Of a stretch of 64,000 bases of DNA, positions 43,098-54,832 are shown piece after piece (positions within the stretch are counted from its first letter, which is position 1; each line of letters opens with the position of its first letter). Under the pieces are notes generated by a model. That model searched no databases and was not told where the DNA came from. It was given only the letters and a program-made list of their open reading frames with translations. Both the position numbers and the translations under genes were made by a program. Source of the stretch: Eutreptiella sp. 'Long Island Sound 2002' (Eukaryota; Euglenozoa; Euglenophyceae; Eutreptiales; Eutreptiaceae); contig OZ038382.1 of NCBI GenBank assembly GCA_964036045.1, positions 74,510,687 through 74,574,686 on the forward strand, in the 5' to 3' direction.

Positions 43098-43200
43098 TGA
43101 CCTTTGCTTGGACGATCCATGAGATGAAGAGCTCCGCAAAGTTATCAAATGTAGGTCCATCTTCAACTTTTAGGCTTCCATCCCATCATCAAATGCCATA
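43098..43200 (-). pseudogene. second fragment of the pogo-like transposase exon
   Basis: Minus-strand translation gives AFDDGMEA-stop-KLKMDLHLITLR, then after a frame slip ELFISWIVQAK. This parallels QFDNGVAASKLKMDLRLTAL and EPFISCVASAK in the exon ending at 1751. A GT donor-like sequence (AAAG|GTCAAT) follows at the same point. A stop and a frameshift show it is dead. Confidence 0.6.
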
Positions 43201-43359
43201 GGCACAAGTGCAAGGTCCTATGTAGTGAGGTAAAACGAAAGGCAGAGAGCATGGCATGCCAACCCAGATGAGTGACCTTTGCCCTTTGAACCGTCACGTT
43301 TTTGTTGGTAGCCTCTGATTCATCACTGAACAATACTGCTTCGCTTGCCTGCATTGCCT

Positions 43360-44586
43360 ATTTCAAATATCACAACTTGCCGAAATCACCGCGTCCCACG
43401 ACATCAGCGAATAGGATTTCGTGCTGAAACCCAAGTGTTGTACCCACCCATATCAGGGGCATGTCTGTTGAGTGCACGGATCAACACGATATTGCTGTTT
43501 GTTGGTGGCGCATTCGGACACGGGGTTTTTTTCATAATTGCACGTGTGTTGTTCGCAGGTTGCCATTGTGGATTGGGTGAGGTGTAAAATGAAAAAGCTT
43601 TAATGATGGGTTGCAATGCATGGAAACTGCTATCATGTGTTTTGCAAGCACAATACCACATGCACGGTGAATGTTACATCGGGTAGGAACAGTTTAGAAA
43701 TCGCTCTCGTGTGGAATTCCATGTTGATATGTGCGCAGTGCGCGCCATGCACAGTACTGGTGTGCAGAATTTGCAGTGAGGCCAAATTACAGAACAATGG
43801 GGTGAGTGCATTTCCCCTCGCGTACATCTTGCATACGGTTACAAAAGTCATCGAACAAGGCTATCTTCGTCTTTGTAACAGAGGTAGTTCTTCCCACTAG
43901 CTTAATTCCCAACCTTACTAATGCCCATGCAACAACACCATACACCAAAACTTGAGCCAAACCCACCTTTGCACCCTTCCATTGCCCATGCGTGCTAAGT
44001 TTGATTTCAGCCTTAAGGGACAGCCACCTGCCCTCCAAACCATGACACATACTATGTGCCCCATTGAGTCAAAAATTGAGGTACGGGGCATGACAAGTCC
44101 ACAACACGTGACCCCATACACAATTCAGTGAAAGGGTTCCTCCAGGAGCTGAAACTAATGGACTGCATCGCGTTCACTGACATAGACAGATGGTTTAACG
44201 AAGGTAAGGAGTTCCGTGAAGCCGTGCAGACATGAAGTGTATGTATGCGCCGGACGACCTGGCGCGTGTAGGTGCAGCGCATGGGTACGAGTGACTGTGT
44301 GTATGCGTGCGCCTGGTGTCCTAGGATTGGACTGAGCCCAGTGCAGACAGCAGTACATGAACGCTGGCCCAGTCAGAGATGACCCCTGCTACTGTATGGG
44401 AGGGTGGTGAGGGGGCCAGGGGGAGGGATAGGGTGCTAAGCTGTGTGCATGCCCATGTGGGATCATTTTTTAAGCTCCCAAATTCATAGTAAGTGCTTGC
44501 ACGGTGCATAGTCTTCTCCTATCAGAAAATGGTACTAACAGTTTTTGGCAGCACCACAAAAGGGATGGGGAGAAATAGGTGAGGCA
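43360..44586. other. no gene recognised
   Basis: About 1.2 kb with only short frames on either strand and no repeat that occurs elsewhere in the window. Confidence 0.35.
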
Positions 44587-45763
44587 TCATACACAGAAAA
44601 TTTCCACATGTGTGTGTATACTAAAGCATGTGCGTAAACATTGAGTGCAATGAATGCAATGCATGCACCCTATTTCAGACCCTACCATGTTCAATTGATT
44701 TTGGCTGAGGAGTTGGTGCTTGTTTGCCTGTTGGAGTAGTTGTGTGCCCTTAGCCTGCAAAGCATGTAGAATCTTGCGCAGATTGGATGTTGCTTGCGAA
44801 GCATTAACAATGTCTGTTGCACTAGGTTTTGGGTTGTAGGCTACCTTGAGCATAGTGGCTGTGTGTTCAAACATGGCGGATAGAAGTTTGTGGGTTGCCA
44901 CTGGCACACCATTAAATTCCGCGTTTGCCCCTGCTCCCTAACCCTTAAGACATCAACAATATCCAAGTATTTCGCTTCCATGAAGAATTCCACTGCGTTG
45001 GTGATGGATCCTTGCAGGTAGTCAGGCTGCGTTGGATCGTCAGCATCTGATGCAGCGGTGGGTTGGGCATTTGGCCCATAGGAGGAGAACATGTGGGTCC
45101 ATGTTTTTCTTGACATGCCACATTCATTTATCAGGAAGTTCTCCACCAACGGCATCTCAACTGTGCACAATCGGGGGGATGTTGCTCCACAGGGACAGAT
45201 GGAAGCAAGGAGTTTGGTGATTTTGCCAGCCGGGGAACTGGGCGGTCATAGGATAGCACATTGGGTGCCGTCTCACTGCAACAGGGGCACGGGTATCTGT
45301 CTTCATTTGTACTTGTTGGTCCATCACGTCCACAAATTTTGTACTGCAGCATGTGGTCTCCCTCCACGAAAATACGTACTTTGAAGTGTTGGCGTTGCAC
45401 TATCATTTGCTTGCCATTCAATTTGCACAATGCGTCATCCAGCTTTATGTGCTGCAATATTGTTGTCGATGTTTCTTGACTGTCATACCCACGGTACAGG
45501 GCAATCACAGAGTGGCGCTGTGGTGTGTGCTCCTTGTAGTTCTTTAATTTTCCACATACGGACATGGTGGTTGCAACCACATGGGAGTGCCACAAGGGAA
45601 CACCATCAATCCCAATGTGCACCCACAGCTCCCCTGAACGATATGAATCCAACTTATCAATAGCGTCAATATTTGTTAATGCTTGTATGCTTGTAATGTA
45701 AGTCCAATGTTCGCGAGGGACTGGTCCATGCAACTGGGCAGTCTGCAACCATTGCAGATTCAA
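44587..45763 (-). pseudogene. broken or spliced gene with a CPCC motif, unidentified
   Basis: Three minus-strand frames follow one another: 45763-45131, 45170-44841 and 44907-44587. The first reads LWVHIGIDGVPLWHSHVVAT ... RHSVIALYRGYDSQETSTTI ... FVEGDHMLQYKICGRDGPTS ... YPCPCCS. A conserved Asp in IGIDG, a second in EGDHMLQY and the Cys cluster resemble the core of some eukaryotic transposon-encoded proteins, but I cannot name the family. The later frames are helical (VNASQATSNLRKILHALQAK). Frame changes could be introns or decay. Confidence 0.4.
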
Positions 45764-45921
45764 TCTTCAAGGTTTCACCCAGCCCGTTCCGCACGCCTTG
45801 AAAACAATCCCATCTCACAGTTCTGTCCACATTGTCACGCAATGCACGATTAGAACAGTGCATCACAGATGGTAGCCGACAGATGTTCAGTGCTTCAGTG
45901 AAGATAGCACTATATATATTA

Positions 45922-46930
45922 CTACACCCCTCTCCCCTTAAATTTAGCTAACAACAACAACAAGCACGTCAGCATTCCGTTTTGGCCATTGCCGCTTCCC
46001 ATCGCCTCGGGCTTGACCCTACTTTGGCCATCCTAGAGCCTAGGTGGTGGCCTTGCCAAATCCAAGTTTTGAGCCAGAAACTCACCGCTGGCGGCCCGGG
46101 GCGTGGGCGCCAAGTCGGGAGGTGCCCTCCCAAAACTGCGCATTTTGTGCCCCAAAACAGCCTTTTTTGGCCCAAAACGGCCCCAAAACCCAGTCAAAAC
46201 GGCCAAACGAAGCGAAGTAGTGGCTACACTCCAGGTGCGGCTTGACTTAACCGTGTCAAAAAGCCCTCCACTGCCCTTCAACTCCACGATATGTCCGACA
46301 AACGGCCCAAAAAGGCGCCAAAAAGCCCCAAAAATTGCGCAATGTGCACCAACACCCCGAAACCAACCACGGGCCGTATCTTGGACTACGTGGCTCAAAA
46401 ACCAATTCCGAGGGCACCTAGTCCACCCGCAAACCCCCACTTTTTGTGGTTTCCAAGCCTCGGAATCGCCCAACGAGCCACCTAGACCCCCGTACTAGTC
46501 GTCACTTGGTGGGGCCTGAGGGCAGCCCGGCCCGCGCACGGTTGGGGCCAACGGTGGGTCCACCAGGGTCCCCGGGGCGAAAAAAATCATTTTTTCCAAA
46601 GTTGTTCCTAGACCACTTGGGATGCTCAAACAAGCGTTTTTAGCCCGTTTTGAGCTCGTGGTCACGCGTTTTGGGACATGGAAAATCCCAAATTGCCTTG
46701 AAGAGGGGCCGTTTTGGGACCAACAGTGGGTCAAAAATGGGTCCAAAACGCGTTTTTCCAAAAGTGACCCTGGACCATTGGGGGTGCACCAACAAGTTCT
46801 TTGAGCCCATTTTGAGCCCATTTGGACCAAGTTTAGCCCCTTCCGCCACATGTATGCACCAAGTTGTACCCTTCGCACGCACCTTAGTGCCGTATCGTGG
46901 AGCCACCTAAAGTTGGGGGGAGGGGTGTAG
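45922..46930 (+). mobile_element. TIR repeat unit 1 (1.01 kb)
   Basis: Begins CTACACCCCTCTCCCC and ends with its near-inverse (GGGGGAGGGGTGTAG). Left flank is TATATATATTA and right flank ATAAGAGGATATATATTA. The left half is the conserved ~700 bp body and the right half ~162 bp subrepeats. Non-coding by appearance. Confidence 0.7.
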
Positions 46931-46948
46931 ATAAGAGGATATATATTA

Positions 46949-47140
46949 CTACACCCCTCTCCCTTCCTCACGTTTCATGCAAAAGGTCCGGTCTCCCCGA
47001 ACTAACCGGTTGGTTACAGAAAGCTAAAGTGGTGTGAAACGGTCTCAACTGAACAGTTGGTGATTTTGCCTAGCCGAAACGGTGCGTTAACAAAGACCGG
47101 TGGACCGGTTGTGAAAATATTCGCATATGGTAGCCAAAGG
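46949..47140 (+). repeat. orphan left end of the TIR repeat
   Basis: Only the left terminus (CTACACCCCTCTCCC) is shared with the units. The following ~180 bp are unrelated and end at the next TA-rich junction. Confidence 0.5.
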
Positions 47141-47151
47141 AATATATATTA

Positions 47152-48946
47152 CTACACCCCTCTCCCCTTAAATTTAGCTAGCAACAAGCAAGCACGTCAC
47201 CATTCCGTTTTGGCCATTGCACCTTCCCAACGCCTCGGGCCTGACTCTACTTTAGCCATCCTAGAGCCTAGGTGGTGGCCTTGCCAAATCCAAGTTTTGA
47301 GCCAGAAACTCACTGGTGGCGGCCCGGGGCAGTGGCGCCAAGTCGGGAGGTGCCCTCCCAAATCTGCGCAATTTTTGGCCAAAAACAGCCATTTTTCGCC
47401 CAAAACAGCCCTAGTAAGGGTTCAAAACAGCCAAACGAAGGCAAACGGCTGCTACACTCCACGTGCGGCTTGCCTTTCTCGTGACTAAGGGACCTTTGGT
47501 GCCCTCTAACTCCACGATATGTCCGAGAAACGGCCCAAAAAGGCGCCAAAAAGCCCCAAAATTTGCGCCATGTGCACCGGCACCCCGAAACCAAGAACGG
47601 GCCGTATCTTGGGCTACGTGGCTCAAAGCCGAATTCCGAGGGCACCTAGCCCACCCGCAACCCCCCACTTTTTATGGTTTCCAAGCCTCAAAATCGCCCA
47701 ACGAGACACGTAAACCCCCGTACCAGTGGTCACTTGGTGCAGCCGGAGGGCCGGCCAGCCCACGCACAGTGGGGGCCAACGGTGGGTCCACCAGGGTCCC
47801 CAGGGGGAAAAAAACATTTTTTCCAAAGTTTTTCCTAGACCACTTGGGAGGCTCAAACAAGGGGGGATCTAGGGGTCACAGGCGGTCGCAGGCGGTCGCA
47901 GGCGCTTGAGATGCCCTTTTTTTTTTCTTTTCCAAAAACCCCCTTTTGGGGGCTCTACATGAGCGGACTATGGGTTGTGACCTCTCTACATACATATTTT
48001 CTCGTGCTCTTTGACATGAAAGTACTTTTGGCACCATTTTATTTTTAACCCAAAAAACCGTTTTCTTACCTAAAAGTAACCGTTTCATAGGCAGATGACA
48101 TCATGACTATGAAAAAGGTGATGATTAATTCCCTTTGTTTTCTTGGGGTGTGGAAGAAGATCCAAATGTCATGTTTTTTCTGCCTTTATTTCTTTTTTCT
48201 CCATTTCTTTCTTTTTTTTTTGTTTCATGGATGATGCCTATAGTGGTCGCCCACATGTTGTTGCATTGCCAATTGCATTGCCAATGCTATTGTTTAGTGC
48301 AAGACACATTTGTGATACGTCTTTCCATCAATGGGTTCATGTGTTGCAGCCTTGTGGAGAAGGAGGGAGCAAGGGAAGAGGGAGGGAAGGCGGGCCTGAG
48401 GGAGGGAGTGTATGGGTTATGCTAGCGCTAGACATGTACGAAAATTTTCTCAAGGGTCGCAGGCGGTCGCAGGCGGTGGGCTCCCCCAAGTATTTTTAGG
48501 CCGTTTTGAGCCCGTGGTGGCGCGTTTTGGGCCATGGAAAATCCCAAAATGCCTTGAAAATGGGCCGTTTCGGGACCAACAATGCGTCAAAAATGGGTCA
48601 AAAACGCGTTTTTCCAAAAATGATCCTCGACCATTTATGATGCTCAAACAAGTGGTTGTAGCCCATCCTGAGCCCGTGGTGACACGTTTTGACCCATGGA
48701 AAATCCCAAAATGCCTTGAAAATGGGCCATTTTGGGACCAAAAATGGGTCAAAAATGGCTCAAAAACGCGTTTTTCCAAAAGTGATCCCGGACCATTTGG
48801 GATGCTCAAACAAGTTTTTTTAGCCCGTTTTGAGCCCGTTTTGACCGAGTTTAGCCCCTTCCACCATGTGTATGCGCCACTTTGTGCCCTTCGCACGTAC
48901 CTTAGAGCCGTGTGGTGGAGCCACCTAGAGTTGGGAGAGGGGTGTA
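47152..48946 (+). mobile_element. TIR repeat unit 2, interrupted
   Basis: Same ends as the other units. Interrupted by a 625 bp insertion at 47862-48486. Without it the unit is ~1.17 kb. Confidence 0.7.
47862..48486. mobile_element. 625 bp insertion with GGGGG/CCCCC ends
   Basis: It interrupts the subrepeat text CAAACAAG|TGTTTTTAGG of the surrounding unit. CAAG is duplicated (47858-47861 and 48487-48490). The ends are GGGGGATC and GGGCTCCCC. Decamer repeats GGTCGCAGGC (two to three units) lie just inside both ends in the same orientation. There is no transposase. Confidence 0.6.
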
Positions 48947-48967
48947 GATTGGAGGATATATATATTA

Positions 48968-50309
48968 CTACACCCCTCTCCCCTTAAATCTAGCAAGCAA
49001 CAAGCAAGCAACAAGCAAGCACTTCTCCTTTCCGTTTTGGCCATTGCTCCGCCTCATCGCTCCGGGCTCTACTGTACTCTAGCCATCCTAGAGCCTAGGT
49101 GGTGGCCTTGCCAAATCCAAGTTTTCAGCCAAAAACTCACCGGTGGCGCCCCGGGGCGGGGGCGCCAAGTCGGGAGGTGCCCTCCCAAAACTGCGCATTT
49201 TGTGCCCCAAAACAGCCTTTTTTGGCCCAAAACGGTCCCGAAGCCCAGTCATAACGGCCAAACAAAGGCAAACGGCTGCTACACTCCACGTGCGGCTGGA
49301 CTTAACCGTGTCAAAGAGCTCTTTGTTGCCTCCTAACTCCACGATATGTCCGAGAAACGGCCCAAAAAGGCGCCAAAAAGCCCCAAAATCTGCGCCATGT
49401 GCACCAACACCCCGAAACCAAGAACGGACCGTATCTTGGGCTACGTGGCTCAAAAACGAATTCCGAGGGCACCTAGTCCACCCGCAAACCCCCACTTTGT
49501 GTGGTTTCCAAGCCTCAGAATCGCCCAACGAGCCACCTAGACCCCCGTACCAGTGGTCACTTGGTGGGGCCTGAGGGCAGCCCAGCCTGCGCACGGCGGG
49601 GGCCAACGGTGGGTCCACCAGGGTCCCCGGGGCGAAAAAAATCGGTTTTCCCAAAGTTGTTCCTAGACCACTTGGGATGCTCGAACAAGTGTTTTTAGGC
49701 CGTTTTGAGCCCGTGGTGCCGCGTTTTGGGCCATGGAAAATCCCAAAATGCCTTGAAAATGGGCCGTTTTGGGACCAAAAATGCGTCAAAAATGGGTCAA
49801 AACCGCATTTTTCCAAAAGCGATCCTGGACCATATGGGATGCTCAAACAAGTGTTTTTAGCCCATTTTGAGCCCGTGGCGACGGGTTTTGGGTCATGGAA
49901 AATCCCAAAATGCCTTGAAAATGGGCCGTTTAGGGACCAAAAATGGGTGCAAAATGGGTCAAAAACGCGTTTTTCCAAAAGTGAGCCTGGACCAACTTGG
50001 ATGCTTAGACAAGTGTTTTTAGCCCATTTTGAGCCCGAGATCACGCGTTTTGGCCCATGGAAAATCCCAATATGCCTTGAAAAGGGGCCGTTTTGGGACC
50101 CAAAATGGGTGAAAAATGGGTCAAAACCGCCTTTTTCCAAAAGTGACCATGGACCATTGGGAGTGCACAAACAAGTGTTCAGAGCCCATTTTGAGCCCGT
50201 TTTGACCGAGTTTAGCCCCTTTCGCCACGTGTATGCACCAAGCTGTACCCTTCGCACGTACCTTAGAGCCGTATGGTGGAGCCACGTAGAGTTGGGGAGA
50301 GGGGTGTAG
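48968..50309 (+). mobile_element. TIR repeat unit 3 (1.34 kb)
   Basis: Ends CTACACCCCTCTCCCC and GGGGAGAGGGGTGTAG form a perfect 16 bp inverted repeat. Four ~162 bp subrepeats start at about 49676, 49838, 50000 and 50161, each containing GGACCA...ATGC then ACAAGTGTTTT. Confidence 0.75.
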
Positions 50310-50329
50310 ATTGGAGGATATATATATTA

Positions 50330-51656
50330 CTACACCCCTCTCCCCTTAAATTTAGCTAACAAGCAACAAGCACGTCACCGTTCCGTTTTGGCCAATGCCC
50401 CTTCCCATCGCCTCGGGGTTGACTCTAATTTGGCCATCCTAGAGCCTAGGTGGTGGCCTTGCCAAATCCAAGTTTTGAGCCAAAAACTCACCGGTGGCGG
50501 CCCGGGGCGGTGGCGCCAAGTCGGGAGGTGCCCTCCCAAACCTGCGCAATTTTTGGCCAAAAACAGCCAATTTTCGCCCAAAACAGCCCTAGTAAGGGTT
50601 CAAAACAGCCAAGCGAAGGCAAACGGCTGCTACACTCCACGTGCGGCTTGCCTTTCTCGTGACCAAGGGACCTTTGGTGCCCTTCTAACTCCACGATATG
50701 TCCGAGAAACGGCCCAAAAAGGCGCCAAAAAGCCCCAAAATCTGCGCCATGTGCACCAACATCCCGAAACCAAGAACGGACCGTATCTTGGGCTACGTGG
50801 CTCAAAGCCGAATTCCGAGGGCACCTAGTCCACCCGCAAACCCCCACTTTTTGTGGTTTCCAAGCCTCAGAATCGCCCAACGAGCCACCTAGACCCCCGT
50901 ACCAGTGGTCACTTGGTGGGGCCTGAGGGCAGCCCAGCCTGCGCACGGCGGGGGCCAACGGTGGGTCCACCAGGGTCCCCGGGGCGAAAAAAATCGTTTT
51001 TCCCAAAGTTGTTCCTAGACCACTTGGCTCAAACAAGTGTTTTTAGGCCGTTTTGAGCCCGTGGTGGCGCGTTTTGGGCCATGGAAAATCCCAAAATGCC
51101 TTGAAAATGGGCCGTTTTGGGACCAAAAATGTGTCAAAAATGGGTCAAAAACGCGTTTTTCCAAAAGCGATCCTGGACCATATGGGATGCTCAAACAAGT
51201 GTTTTTAGCCCATTCTGAGCCCGTGGTGACACGTTTTGGCCCATGGAAAATCCCAAAATGCCTTGAAAATGGGCCGTTTAGGGACCAAAAATGGGTGAAA
51301 ATGGGTCAAAAACGCGTTTTTCCAAAAGTGAGCCTGGACCAACTTGGATGCTTAGACAAGTGTTTTGAGCCCATTTTGAGCCCGAGATCACGCGTTTTGG
51401 CCCATGGAAAATCCCAATATGCCTTGAAAAGGGGCCGTTTTGGGACCCAAAATGGGTGAAAAATGGGTCAAAACCGCGTTTTTCCAAAAGTGACCATGGA
51501 CCATTGGGAGTGCACAAACAAGTGTTCAGAGCCCATTTTGAGCCCGTTTTGACCGAGTTTAGCTGCTGTGGCCACGTGTATGCACCAAGCCGTACCCTTC
51601 GCACGTACCTTAGAGCCGTATGGTGGAGCCACGTAGAGTTGGGGAGAGGGGTGTAG
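50330..51656 (+). mobile_element. TIR repeat unit 4 (1.33 kb)
   Basis: Perfect 16 bp ends. The first ~350 bp are the same as unit 5, pointing to recent tandem duplication. Confidence 0.75.
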
Positions 51657-51676
51657 ATTGGAGGATATATATATTA

Positions 51677-53008
51677 CTACACCCCTCTCCCCTTAAATTT
51701 AGCTAACAAGCAACAAGCACGTCACCGTTCCGTTTTGGCCAATGCCCCTTCCCATCGCCTCGGGGTTGACTCTAATTTGGCCATCCTAGAGCCTAGGTGG
51801 TGGCCTTGCCAAATCCAAGTTTTGAGCCAAAAACTCACCGGTGGCGGCCCGGGGCGGTGGCGCCAAGTCGGGAGGTGCCCTCCCAAACCTGCGCAATTTT
51901 TGGCCAAAAACAGCCAATTTTCGCCCAAAACAGCCCTAGTAAGGGTTCAAAACAGCCAAGCGAAGGCAAACGGCTGCTACACTCCACGTGCGGCTTGACT
52001 TTCTCGTGACCAAGGGACCTTTGGTGCCCTTCTAACTCCACGATATGTCCGAGAAACGGCCCAAAAAGGCGCCAAAAAGCCCCAAAATCTGCGCCATGTG
52101 CACCAACATCCCGAAACCAAGAACGGACCGTATCTTGGGCTACGTGGCTCAACAACGAAGTCCGCGGGCACCTATTCCACCCGCAAACCCCCACTTTTTG
52201 TGGTTTCCAAGCCTAAGAATCGCCCAACGAGCCACCTAGACCCCCGTACCAGTGGTCACTTGGTGGGGCCTGAGGGCGGCCCAGCCTGCGCACGGCGGGG
52301 GCCAACGGTGGGTCCACCAGGGTCCCCGGGGCGAAAAAAATCGGTTTTCCCAAAGTTGTTCCTAGACCACTTGGGATGCTCAAACAAGTGTTTTTAGGCC
52401 GTTTTGAGCCCGTGGTGCCGCGTTTTGGGCCATGGAAAATCCCAAAATGCCTTGAAAATGGGCCGTTTTGGGACCAAAAATGCGTCAAAAATGGGTCAAA
52501 ACCGCATTTTTTCAAAAGCGATCATGGACCATATGGGATGCTCAAACAAGTGTTTTTAGCCCATCCTGAGCCCGTGGTGACACGTTTTGGCCCATGGAAA
52601 ATCCCAAAATGCCTTGAAAAGGCGCCGTTTTGGGACCCGAAATGGGTGCAAAATGGGTCAAAAACGTGTTTTTCCAAAAGTGAGCCTGGACCAACTTGGA
52701 TGCTTAGACAAGTGTTTTGAGCCCATTTTGAGCCCGAGATCACGCGTTTTGGCCCATGGAAAATCCCAATATGCCTTGAAAAGGGGCCGTTTTGGGACCC
52801 AAAATGGGTGAAAAATGGGTCAAAACCGCGTTTTTCCAAAAGTGACCATGGACCATTGGGAGTGCACAAACAAGTGTTCAGAGCCCATTTTGAGCCCGTT
52901 TTGACCGAGTTTAGCTGCTGTGGCCACGTGTATGCACCAAGCTGTACCCTTCGCACGTACCTTAGAGCCGTATGGTGGAGCCACGTAGAGTTGGGGAGAG
53001 GGGTGTAG
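51677..53008 (+). mobile_element. TIR repeat unit 5 (1.33 kb)
   Basis: Perfect 16 bp ends. Joined to unit 4 through ATTGGAGGATATATATATTA. Confidence 0.75.
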
Positions 53009-53028
53009 ATTGGAGGATATATATATTA

Positions 53029-54176
53029 CTACACCCCTCTCCCCTTAAATTTAGCTAACAAGCAACAAGCACGTCACCGTTCCGTTTTGGCCAATGCCCC
53101 TTCCCATCGCCTCGGGGTTGACTCTAATTTGGCCATCCTAGAGCCTAGGTGGTGGCCTTGCCAAATCCAAGTTTTGAGCCAAAAACTCACCGGTGGCGGC
53201 CCGGGGCGGTGGCGCCAAGTCGGGAGGTGCCCTCCCAAACCTGCGCAATTTTTGGCCAAAAACAGCCAATTTTCGCCCAAAACAGCCCTAGTAAGGGTTC
53301 AAAATAGCCAAGCGAAGGCAAACGGCTGCTACACTCCACGTGCGGCTTGACTTTCTCGTGACCAAGGGACCTTTGGTGCCCTTCTAACTCCACGATCCAA
53401 AAAGGCGCCAAAAAGCCCCAAAATCTGCGCCATGTGCACCAACATCCCGAAACCAAGAACGGACCGTATCTTGGGCTACGTGGCTCAAAAACGAATTCCG
53501 AGGGCACCTAGTCCACCCGCAAACCCCCACTTTTTGTGGTTTCCAAGCCTCAGAATCGCCCAACGAGCCACCTAGACCCCCGTACCAGTGGTCACTTGGT
53601 GGGGCCTGAGGGCAGCGCAGCCTGCGCACGGCGGGGGGCAACGGTGGGTCCACCAGGGTCCCCGGGGCGAAAAAAATCGTTTTTTCCAAAGTTGTTCCTA
53701 GACCACTTGGGATGCTCCAACAAGTGTTTTTAGGCCGTTTTGAGCCCGTGGTGGCGCGTTTTGGGTCATGGAAAATACCAAAATGCCTTGAAAATGGGCC
53801 GTTTTGGGACCAACAATGGGTCAAAAATGGGTCAAAAACGCGTTTTTCCAAAAGCGATCCTGGACCATTTATGATGCTCAAACAAGTGGTTTTAGCCCAT
53901 TTTGAGCCTGTGGCGACGGGTTTTGGCTCATGGAAAATCCCAAAATGCCTTGAAAATGGGCCATTTTGGGACCAAAAGTGGGTCAAAAATGGGTCAAAAA
54001 CGCGTTTTTCCAAAAGTGATCCCGGACCATTTGGGATGCTCAAACAAGTGTTTTTAGCCCGTTTTGAGCCCACTTTGACCGAGTTTAGCCCCTTCCACCA
54101 CATGTATGCACCACTTTGTGCCCTTCGCACGTACCTTAGAGCCGTGTGGAGCCACCTAGAGTTGGGGAGGGGTGTA
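53029..54176 (+). mobile_element. TIR repeat unit 6 (1.15 kb)
   Basis: Left end intact. The right end is shortened (GGGGAGGGGTGTAG). One subrepeat fewer than units 3-5. Confidence 0.7.
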
Positions 54177-54194
54177 GATTAGAGGATATATATA

Positions 54195-54736
54195 CAACGG
54201 TGGGTCCACCAGGGTCCCCGGGGCGAAAAAAATGATTTTTTCCAAAGTTGTCCTAGACCACTTGGGATGCTCAAACAAGTGTTTTTAGGCCATTTTGAGA
54301 CCGTGGTGGCGCGTTTTGGGCCATGGAAAATCCCAAAATGCCTTGAAAATGGGCCGTTTCAGGACCAACAATGCGTCAAAAATGGGTCAAAAACGTGTTT
54401 TTCCAAAAATGATCCTGGACCATTTATGATGCTCAAACAAGTGGTTTTAGCCAGTTTTGAGCCCGTGGCGACGGGTTTTGGCCCACGGAAAATCCCAAAA
54501 TGCCTTGAAAATGGGTCGTGTTGGGACCAAAAATGGGTCAAAAATGGGTCCACAATGTGTTTTTCCAAAAGTGATCCCGGACCATTTGGGATGCTCAAAC
54601 AAGTGTTTTAAGCCCGTTTCGAGCCCGCTTTGATGGAGTTCAGCCCCTTCCACCACATGTATGCACCACTTTGTGCCCTTCGCACGTACCTTAGAGCCGT
54701 GTGGTGGAGCCACCTAGAATTGGGACAGGGGTGTAG
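54195..54736 (+). mobile_element. TIR repeat unit 7, left-truncated
   Basis: Starts within the body (CAACGGTGGGTCCACC) directly after a TATATATA junction and keeps the right end. The (TA)n at 54745-54768 follows. Confidence 0.7.
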
Positions 54737-54744
54737 ATTGGAGG

Positions 54745-54832
54745 ATATATATATATATATATATATATCCTCTAATCTAATCTAATCTTCTGTACGGAGG
54801 CGTTTCTGTGTCCCCAAGAGGGAACCCGATAC
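54745..54832 (+). repeat. (TA)n and boundary sequence, copy 1
   Basis: GGATATAT...ATATATCC is palindromic and leads into CCTCTAATCTAATCTAATCT and GGAGGCGTTTCTGTGTCCCC up to CCGATAC. The same string lies at 63631-63721 after unit 8. Beyond CCGATAC the two places diverge. Confidence 0.7.

Noticed and set aside
49088-50257. 389-codon minus-strand open frame in the TIR-repeat array, and repeated 64-codon plus frames starting MSEKRPKKAPKS
   Set aside because: The body and ~162 bp subrepeats happen to lack stops in several frames on both strands; frames change length freely between units, so no coding constraint is visible.
54808-54832. Start codon of the reverse transcriptase ORF at 54808
   Set aside because: The codon is GTG and the first residues are encoded by boundary sequence that also occurs at 63.7 kb without the gene, so the ORF is 5'-truncated.
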